A stretch of DNA of 20,653 nt. Origin: an uncultured Clostridia bacterium (GTDB lineage Bacteria > Bacillota > Clostridia > RUG12999). The stretch is taken from contig CAKVOK010000059.1 in NCBI GenBank assembly GCA_934792465.1, forward strand, positions 1 to 20,653. Direction: 5' to 3'. Shown here piece after piece: positions 15,433 to 20,653 of the stretch (positions are counted from its first letter, which is position 1; every line of letters starts with the position of its first letter). A model generated the notes under the pieces. It searched no databases, was not told the origin of the DNA, and worked only from the letters and a program-made list of their open reading frames with translations. The translations under genes were made by a program, and so were the position numbers.

Positions 15433-18400
15433 ATGAAAAAATTACTTTTAAGCATATTGATGATAAGCATGGTTCTCGCAGTGACGTGCAATGCCGAAAC
15501 GGAATCGCACGGCGGTGCGGACGATGACAAGGAAGTCAAGGTATTCCTGGAGGATCAGTTCGGCGAGCCGTTTAATTCAACCGGCGAGAGATGGCTTTCC
15601 GGGTGGAATCAGGATTTGGCGGGCGGATTCATAGACAGGGGAGATATAGGAACGATAGTTGAGGACAACAGCGATGTTCTGCCCGTAATTCTCGAACGTG
15701 AGTTTGAGAATATGACATACGGCGAAGCTTTCATGGATATTCGCCTGAAATTTCAGACGAATACGGACGGTGCGGAATGGGTGCTGCGCTGCGATGATAA
15801 GAAAATCATGGGCTTTACGCTTGCGGACGGAAATATAGAGCTGTTTACTCCGCAGGGAACGGTTACGGCACTCAAAAACTACAAATACAACGACTATTAT
15901 TATATAAAATTTGATTTTGACGTGGATAGGCAGACAGTCAAAGGCGTGTATATCGACGGCAAATGCGTAGCGGAAAATATTCCGTTCGTAACGCCGGTAT
16001 CGAAGATAAACAACTTCGTTATGCGTACTTATGACGAAACAAAAGGCAGATTCATGGTAGATATGATGCGTATCTACAGGGGCTACAAGGTGTTCGAGCA
16101 GTTTCTGCAAACCTCCGTTACAATGAGCGAGGACTGGGAAAATGTAACGGGCACAACAAAGGTATTTGATACAATGCTTGAATTTCGCGGAAATCAAAAG
16201 GTTCGTAAAAGCTATACGAGAGAAACGAGAAAAACGGCGTCGGATTTTTATCTGCGTATGCCGAAAAGCCGAAACGGACTCGAAGTAAGCATAAACGACG
16301 GCGAAAAGAAGATAGCCGGTATTTCCACAACGGACAAGGGCTTTGCATATTTCACCGGCAAGGGTGCGCCGACGGAATTTTATGAGCAGTTTGAAAACGT
16401 AATGTACAATTTTAAGCTGGTTACGGATTTTGAAAGCCATACCATGGATTTGTATATGAACAACAGGCTTATGCAGTCGGGAATACCGCTTGCGGCGGAC
16501 GCAAAGGGAACGGATAATATAACGGTAAGCGATGCGGGAAGCGGAGAAAGCATATATTTTACGGCGGTAACGGTGTACCCTGTCATAGAATATGACGATT
16601 ACTGCCCCGAACCGCAGGCACCGCCGAAAGACGATATAGACATAATCATGCAGATGTGCCCGATGTGGAGCGAGGGTTACCACTTCGGCTACGACCATCT
16701 GAACGCAAGTCCGTCAAGGAAACCGCTTCTCGGATTTTATGACGAATCCGACCCGGAGGCGAGCGACTGGACTATAAAATTCATGGTGGAGCACGGCATT
16801 GACGTGCGTACCTCAATATGGTACAGAAGCGGCGGAATTAATGCGCCCATAAGAGAATATACACATACACCGCAGTACAAGACAATGCAGAATGCAAAGT
16901 ATGCGGATAAAATGCAGTGGTTCATACTCTGGGACAATTCCTCCGACCTCGGCTTGGGCTCGGCGGACAAGAATCTTGACGCATTTTTGAAATATATAGC
17001 TCCGTACTGGATTGAATATTACTTCAAAGACCCGAATTATTACAAGATAAACGGCAGACCCGTAATAGGCGCATATTATTTCTGGACGATACAGGGCGAC
17101 TTCACACAGGACACGAGAGCCGGCCTTGATAAATTCAGACAGCTGTGCATAGACTCCGGAGTCGGCGAACCTCTCTTTTGGCTCGACCGAAACGCAGACG
17201 GAGATACCTCCGAGGTTGATTTTATACAAATGAACGGCTGGGGCGTGAATTTGCAGTCGCAGTATCACCAAGAGGGCAAATATATCGAGGGAACGAAAAA
17301 CGCTCTGCTGAAAGCAAAGGAATATGTAGTGAAAAACAATCTGTCGTTCCAGACAGTGCCGGTAGTAAGTCCCGGATTCGATGTTTATGCATGGCGCGGA
17401 AGCACAGGCCGAGTATGGGACAACGATATGTTAAGAGAAATGTTTGAATATATCCGTGACGAATATTTTGAGGGACTTCCTACCCCTACGGGCAGAAAAA
17501 TGATGCTGCTTGCAACGTGGGACGAATATGCGGAGGGGCATATATTCTCGCCGACGGTATCAAACGGATTCGGTTACTTAGATGTTTTGAGAGATGTTTT
17601 CGCCGGCGGAGAGCATACGGATATATTGCCTACGGAACATCAGTACGACAGATTCAACAACAGATACCCGTCATGGAGGAAAGCACCGTATATCCGGGAA
17701 AAACAGGTAACAAAGGATATACCGAAAGACAGCTATGTGAAAATGTCTTGGGATTTCAATACGGATGGCGATTTCGGCGGCTGGGAAGCGGAAAGCGGAT
17801 ACAGTGCGGCAGAGGTGAAAGACGGATATTTAAAATGCACCTCGTCCGGAGGAACGGGAAAACTTACTCAAAATATTGATATTCCGGAATGTGAGGATAT
17901 TTTGCAGATAAGGATAAAGTATAAAAACATGGGTTCGGCATACAATGCGAATTTGTATTATCTGAATCAGTTTATAACATCAATACCGAACGAAAAATCT
18001 TTGCAAGACCATATAAAGCCCCGGTCGGAGGGCGAACTGGTATTCACACCGGAAAAATATCCGTTCGACTGGAAAGGAAGAATAAACAAGCTTCAGCTTC
18101 AGCTTGCGCCGTTTGAAAACGGCGAAGAACTGTATATAGATTCGATTGAAGTATATGCGAAGCACAAAAACGAAAGCAAAATGCGGCTGAATCTGAACGA
18201 CTGCGTGAGCGAAACGGACGGGGTTGTTATAGATGATGAAAATGCGATGATACCTGTGCGCGACGTGGCATGGGCAATGAAATTCGACGACAGAGTGCAT
18301 TACGAAGCGGAAACGGACACTATAAAATACCGTTCGTATTCGGACGAAATAACGGTTGTAATGCCGGCAGGCGGAGGAACGTTCACGATAAACGGCAAGG

Positions 18401-19470
18401 AATATCCCTCGGAGGGCTATTACAGCTGCGAGGACGGAGTGTGCCGGGTAACGCCGCTTTGGGCGGCGGAGGTGTTCGGTAAAGACGCTTTTTACGATTC
18501 CGCAAGCAACACGTTTTATATTAAGGAAAAGAGTACGTTTGTACCGCAGAGAAGCATTGAGGAACGGGAGCTTGTTTACAGTGCCGATTTTGACAGCGGC
18601 AACGATGCATTTAATCCCGGACAGGATACGAGTGCTACTGTAGAAAACGGTGTGTTCAAGCTGAAAACCATGAAAGGCGACCCGCAGTTTTTTAACAATA
18701 CAATAGGGGAGAAAAGTATCGACTGCGCCGATGCAAAGATATTTGCTATTAAAACCACGGTTGAGAAAGAATGTATGATAAAGGTATATTTCAGTACCTC
18801 GAAAAACCCTGCGATTGCGGAACGAAATTCGTTTTATTTCTATGTGCCGACATCAGCGGAATCGCAGATATTCAGCATAGATATTTCCGATTGGGAAAAC
18901 TGGGAGGGAACGCTTACATATCTGCGTATCGATACGGAATACGAAACGGAAAACAGCTTCAACATAGACTGGATAAGGTTTTACGGGGATTTCGCAACGG
19001 AGCTGTCTGCGGAAGAAGTGGCAAACAGATACAGCAGTATGGAAATCGGCGAGGACGGCGTTGCATGGAATTTTGATATAAACAACGGCAAGGACGGCTG
19101 GAAGTTTAATAAATATATAGCCAATGTAAAGACGGAAAACGGAGTTGCGAGCATGGATATAATCGGCAAAAAGGCGGAAATGGCACTCTGCGGAGATGTG
19201 AATTATTCCGCAGACGAAATAAAAGAAATTGCCTTCGGGCTGAACGCTTCCGCCGGAAAGCTTGCACGTGTATATTTTGTTACCGATTCGGACGGCGTAT
19301 GGTCGGAGGACAAATCGTTTGCTGCGGAGATTTCGCCGGGTAACAGGAGATATAAGATAAATACGGCGGACAATGCGGCATGGAAAGGCAAAATCATAGG
19401 ACTGAAGCTTGTGCCGACCGATGCTGCAGGCAAGGTTTCGATAGATTATATTAAGCTTGTAACGAAATAA
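15433..19470 (+). CDS. Multimodular exported protein with GH99/WbsX-like catalytic domain
   Basis: This 1345-residue protein has a signal peptide (1-21, cleavage near CNA) and two LamG/concanavalin-like beta-sandwich regions (about 35-220 and 225-388). A central TIM-barrel-like domain (about 400-725) resembles the GH99/WbsX group: PLLGFYDESDPEASDW (431-446), INGRPVIGAYYF (539-550) and TWDEYAEG (695-702), the last matching the family's WNEWxEG motif. It probably cuts or modifies a glycan, and Glu698 is a candidate catalytic residue. Next come a shared beta module (about 770-908), a copper-amine-oxidase-N-like domain (about 916-1032, with MIPVRDVAWAMKF), and two more shared modules (about 1048-1185 and 1208-1343). 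A GAGGTGA site precedes the start. There is no SLH or sortase signal; it may be held through partner proteins. Its mature N-terminus is duplicated in the next gene. Substrate unknown. Confidence 0.88.
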   Translation: MKKLLLSILMISMVLAVTCNAETESHGGADDDKEVKVFLEDQFGEPFNSTGERWLSGWNQDLAGGFIDRGDIGTIVEDNSDVLPVILEREFENMTYGEAFMDIRLKFQTNTDGAEWVLRCDDKKIMGFTLADGNIELFTPQGTVTALKNYKYNDYYYIKFDFDVDRQTVKGVYIDGKCVAENIPFVTPVSKINNFVMRTYDETKGRFMVDMMRIYRGYKVFEQFLQTSVTMSEDWENVTGTTKVFDTMLEFRGNQKVRKSYTRETRKTASDFYLRMPKSRNGLEVSINDGEKKIAGISTTDKGFAYFTGKGAPTEFYEQFENVMYNFKLVTDFESHTMDLYMNNRLMQSGIPLAADAKGTDNITVSDAGSGESIYFTAVTVYPVIEYDDYCPEPQAPPKDDIDIIMQMCPMWSEGYHFGYDHLNASPSRKPLLGFYDESDPEASDWTIKFMVEHGIDVRTSIWYRSGGINAPIREYTHTPQYKTMQNAKYADKMQWFILWDNSSDLGLGSADKNLDAFLKYIAPYWIEYYFKDPNYYKINGRPVIGAYYFWTIQGDFTQDTRAGLDKFRQLCIDSGVGEPLFWLDRNADGDTSEVDFIQMNGWGVNLQSQYHQEGKYIEGTKNALLKAKEYVVKNNLSFQTVPVVSPGFDVYAWRGSTGRVWDNDMLREMFEYIRDEYFEGLPTPTGRKMMLLATWDEYAEGHIFSPTVSNGFGYLDVLRDVFAGGEHTDILPTEHQYDRFNNRYPSWRKAPYIREKQVTKDIPKDSYVKMSWDFNTDGDFGGWEAESGYSAAEVKDGYLKCTSSGGTGKLTQNIDIPECEDILQIRIKYKNMGSAYNANLYYLNQFITSIPNEKSLQDHIKPRSEGELVFTPEKYPFDWKGRINKLQLQLAPFENGEELYIDSIEVYAKHKNESKMRLNLNDCVSETDGVVIDDENAMIPVRDVAWAMKFDDRVHYEAETDTIKYRSYSDEITVVMPAGGGTFTINGKEYPSEGYYSCEDGVCRVTPLWAAEVFGKDAFYDSASNTFYIKEKSTFVPQRSIEERELVYSADFDSGNDAFNPGQDTSATVENGVFKLKTMKGDPQFFNNTIGEKSIDCADAKIFAIKTTVEKECMIKVYFSTSKNPAIAERNSFYFYVPTSAESQIFSIDISDWENWEGTLTYLRIDTEYETENSFNIDWIRFYGDFATELSAEEVANRYSSMEIGEDGVAWNFDINNGKDGWKFNKYIANVKTENGVASMDIIGKKAEMALCGDVNYSADEIKEIAFGLNASAGKLARVYFVTDSDGVWSEDKSFAAEISPGNRRYKINTADNAAWKGKIIGLKLVPTDAAGKVSIDYIKLVTK
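15494..15719 (+). repeat. Near-identical direct repeat, copy 1 (226 bp within window)
   Basis: Matches 20428-20653 without gaps and with four mismatches, three of them synonymous and one changing Gln60 to Arg. It begins at the signal-peptide cleavage point of the 1345-residue protein and encodes the first half of its N-terminal LamG-like domain. The true right end is unknown because the second copy is cut by the window edge. Confidence 0.95.
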
Positions 19471-19490
19471 TCCGAAACGGAGAAATGAAG

Positions 19491-20653
19491 ATGTTAAAAA
19501 AAGTCATTTGCGTATATTACATTCTTATTGTGCTGACAGCGAATATTTCGGGTGCGGCATTTGCCGCAGTGCCCGAGGATAACTGCGCAATACTCGACAG
19601 CATAGAATTTGACGGCTATACCTGGGACGTAGGCGCAAATTCCGGGGAATCCCCCGAAACGAAACCAAATCGCCGGGACGTATTGTGGATGCAGGACGTT
19701 GACCACACAGTGGTAAAAGACGGTATAATATCAATGATTCCGGGAAAGGACGGCAGCGTTAATAAAAAACCCGGTTTTGTAACGCAGATAGGCGGAGGAC
19801 TTCATACAAAGGATATTAAATATATTCAAATGCGTGTGCGTGTGTCGGACCCGTCGCTTATAAAAATGTATTATATATCGAATATCGGTAATTCTTGCTT
19901 TGAAGAGGGTGATGCGGCAGGAGACAGAACGCTGCTTGCGCAGGAAACCGTCCCGGCGGACGGTGAGTGGCATATTGTGAATATGGTTCCTACGTCCGAT
20001 GTATGGGTGAATAATGCAGACCATGTTTTGAGCCGCTTGTGGTTTCAGGCTGCGGGTGCAGCTTCGACAAACTGGAAAGCGCCGGACTTGTTTGAAATAG
20101 ACCGGATTCGTTACATGGGAGATGGCATTAAGTATGTTTTTGAAGAGCCTGTTGCCGCATGGGAGGGCAATACCTGCAGAGTAAAGCTTTCGAGCTTTGA
20201 AAACCGCACTTTGCGCGATTTGAAGCTGGGACTTGCGGCAGCGGCTTACAACGGCGGAAAGCTTATGCGCATTAAGTATACGGAAAAATATGTCGCAGGC
20301 GCTCAGACGGCTTATGAAATTGAAACTGTGCTGCGAAACGCAGGTGCAAATGAGAATGTAAAAGCATATCTTTGGGATATGGACAGCTTAATGCCGCTGA
20401 GTGCGAACCCCGATAGGGGCGGCGTACCCGAAACGGAATCGCACGGCGGTGCGGACGATGACAAGGAAGTCAAGGTATTCCTGGAGGATCAGTTCGGCGA
20501 ACCGTTTAATTCAACCGGCGAGAGATGGCTTTCCGGGTGGAACCGGGATTTGGCGGGCGGATTCATAGACAGGGGCGATATAGGAACGATAGTTGAGGAC
20601 AACAGCGATGTTCTGCCCGTAATTCTCGAACGTGAGTTTGAGAATATGACATA
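19491..20653 (+). CDS. Exported modular surface protein, N-terminal part (cut by window edge)
   Basis: An open frame of 387 codons runs off the right edge. The start at 19491 has GGAG 8 nt upstream; the in-frame ATG at 19485 is too close to it. A signal peptide covers 1-25 (cleavage near AFA). Residues about 33-210 look like a variant of the shared beta module, ending LFEIDRIRYMG. A small domain (about 213-305) has LAAAAYNGGKLMR and VKAYLWDMDSLMPL, similar to the C-terminus of the first gene in the operon. From Glu314 onward the protein is almost identical to the mature N-terminus of the preceding protein, so it probably continues into a LamG-like domain and perhaps a catalytic domain outside the window. 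The gap from the previous gene is 20 nt. Role inferred: glycan binding or degradation at the surface. Confidence 0.9.
   Translation, partial: MLKKVICVYYILIVLTANISGAAFAAVPEDNCAILDSIEFDGYTWDVGANSGESPETKPNRRDVLWMQDVDHTVVKDGIISMIPGKDGSVNKKPGFVTQIGGGLHTKDIKYIQMRVRVSDPSLIKMYYISNIGNSCFEEGDAAGDRTLLAQETVPADGEWHIVNMVPTSDVWVNNADHVLSRLWFQAAGAASTNWKAPDLFEIDRIRYMGDGIKYVFEEPVAAWEGNTCRVKLSSFENRTLRDLKLGLAAAAYNGGKLMRIKYTEKYVAGAQTAYEIETVLRNAGANENVKAYLWDMDSLMPLSANPDRGGVPETESHGGADDDKEVKVFLEDQFGEPFNSTGERWLSGWNRDLAGGFIDRGDIGTIVEDNSDVLPVILEREFENMT
20428..20653 (+). repeat. Near-identical direct repeat, copy 2 (continues past the window)
   Basis: Second copy of 15494-15719, offset by 4934 bp, in the same reading frame but after about 313 residues of unrelated N-terminal sequence. 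The flank to the left differs completely from copy 1, so the boundary at 20428 is sharp. Confidence 0.95.

Noticed and set aside
15577..16698. A 373-codon open frame on the minus strand
   Set aside because: Antisense to the 1345-residue protein in a region with clear LamG-like domains; the codon bias of the real gene keeps the opposite frame open.
15494..20653. The 226-bp duplication as an assembly artefact
   Set aside because: The copies differ at four positions, stay in frame in two different proteins, and have unrelated left flanks. It cannot be fully excluded because the second copy touches the window end.
1..20653. tRNA, rRNA or known riboswitch
   Set aside because: No cloverleaf with a conserved T-arm, no rRNA core sequence and no recognisable riboswitch core was seen in any intergenic region.

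Overview
The window looks like a piece of an anaerobic, Gram-positive Clostridia-type genome, probably from a gut or rumen polysaccharide degrader. The evidence is: strong AGGAGG-type ribosome binding sites; consensus sigma-A promoters with 17-nt spacers; YesM/YesN-type two-component genes; an S-layer-homology (SLH) anchored surface protein; an oxygen-sensitive glycyl radical enzyme; and palindromic intergenic repeats built around CTCCCCTTACACAGGGGAG, a kind I associate with Clostridia. No rRNA, tRNA, CRISPR array or transposase gene was seen. Moderate GC and even codon use give no clear sign of a foreign island.

Left part (1-4595). A minus-strand set reads SDR oxidoreductase (2920-3651), glycyl radical enzyme (216-2339), then its radical-SAM activating enzyme (1-143, cut by the window edge). 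An AraC-type regulator (3807-4595) is transcribed divergently, and each direction has a good promoter in the shared intergenic region. The SDR and the glycyl radical enzyme are separated by about 580 bp of non-coding DNA holding two full and one partial copy of the palindromic repeat. A 16-bp direct repeat flanks this block. If one copy and the insert are removed, the SDR stop codon lies 18 nt before the enzyme's start codon with a clean ribosome binding site between them. I therefore infer that an insertion split an older operon. The enzyme has the GCxE active site of dehydratase/lyase-type members rather than the double cysteine of pyruvate formate-lyase, and its substrate cannot be read from the sequence.

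Middle part (4596-9127). A bidirectional terminator (4784-4821) separates the AraC gene from a second minus-strand operon: response regulator (8135-8923), sensor histidine kinase (6466-8154) and a cytoplasmic GH13 alpha-glucosidase-like enzyme (4887-6431). These genes overlap or lie within 34 nt of each other and share one near-consensus promoter.

Right part (9128-20653). A divergent plus-strand operon encodes five exported proteins in a row, with gaps of 9-20 nt: an Ig-like adhesin-type protein (TTG start), a large protein with three C-terminal SLH domains, a large protein of unknown function with degenerate SLH-like segments, a 1345-residue protein with a GH99/WbsX-like catalytic domain among binding modules, and a further protein cut by the right edge. 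Four of the five share a roughly 140-residue beta-rich module (seven copies by eye). The first and last genes also share a second small domain. The last two genes share a 226-bp stretch with only four mismatches; it begins at the mature N-terminus of the 1345-residue protein and is still running when the window ends.

How it may fit together (inference): the two-component system senses an extracellular glycan signal and may control both the cytoplasmic GH13 enzyme and the surface operon. The surface proteins would bind and cut a polysaccharide at the cell wall, and the GH13 enzyme would process imported oligosaccharides. No transporter is in the window. The glycyl radical enzyme and SDR form a separate anaerobic catabolic module under their own AraC regulator.
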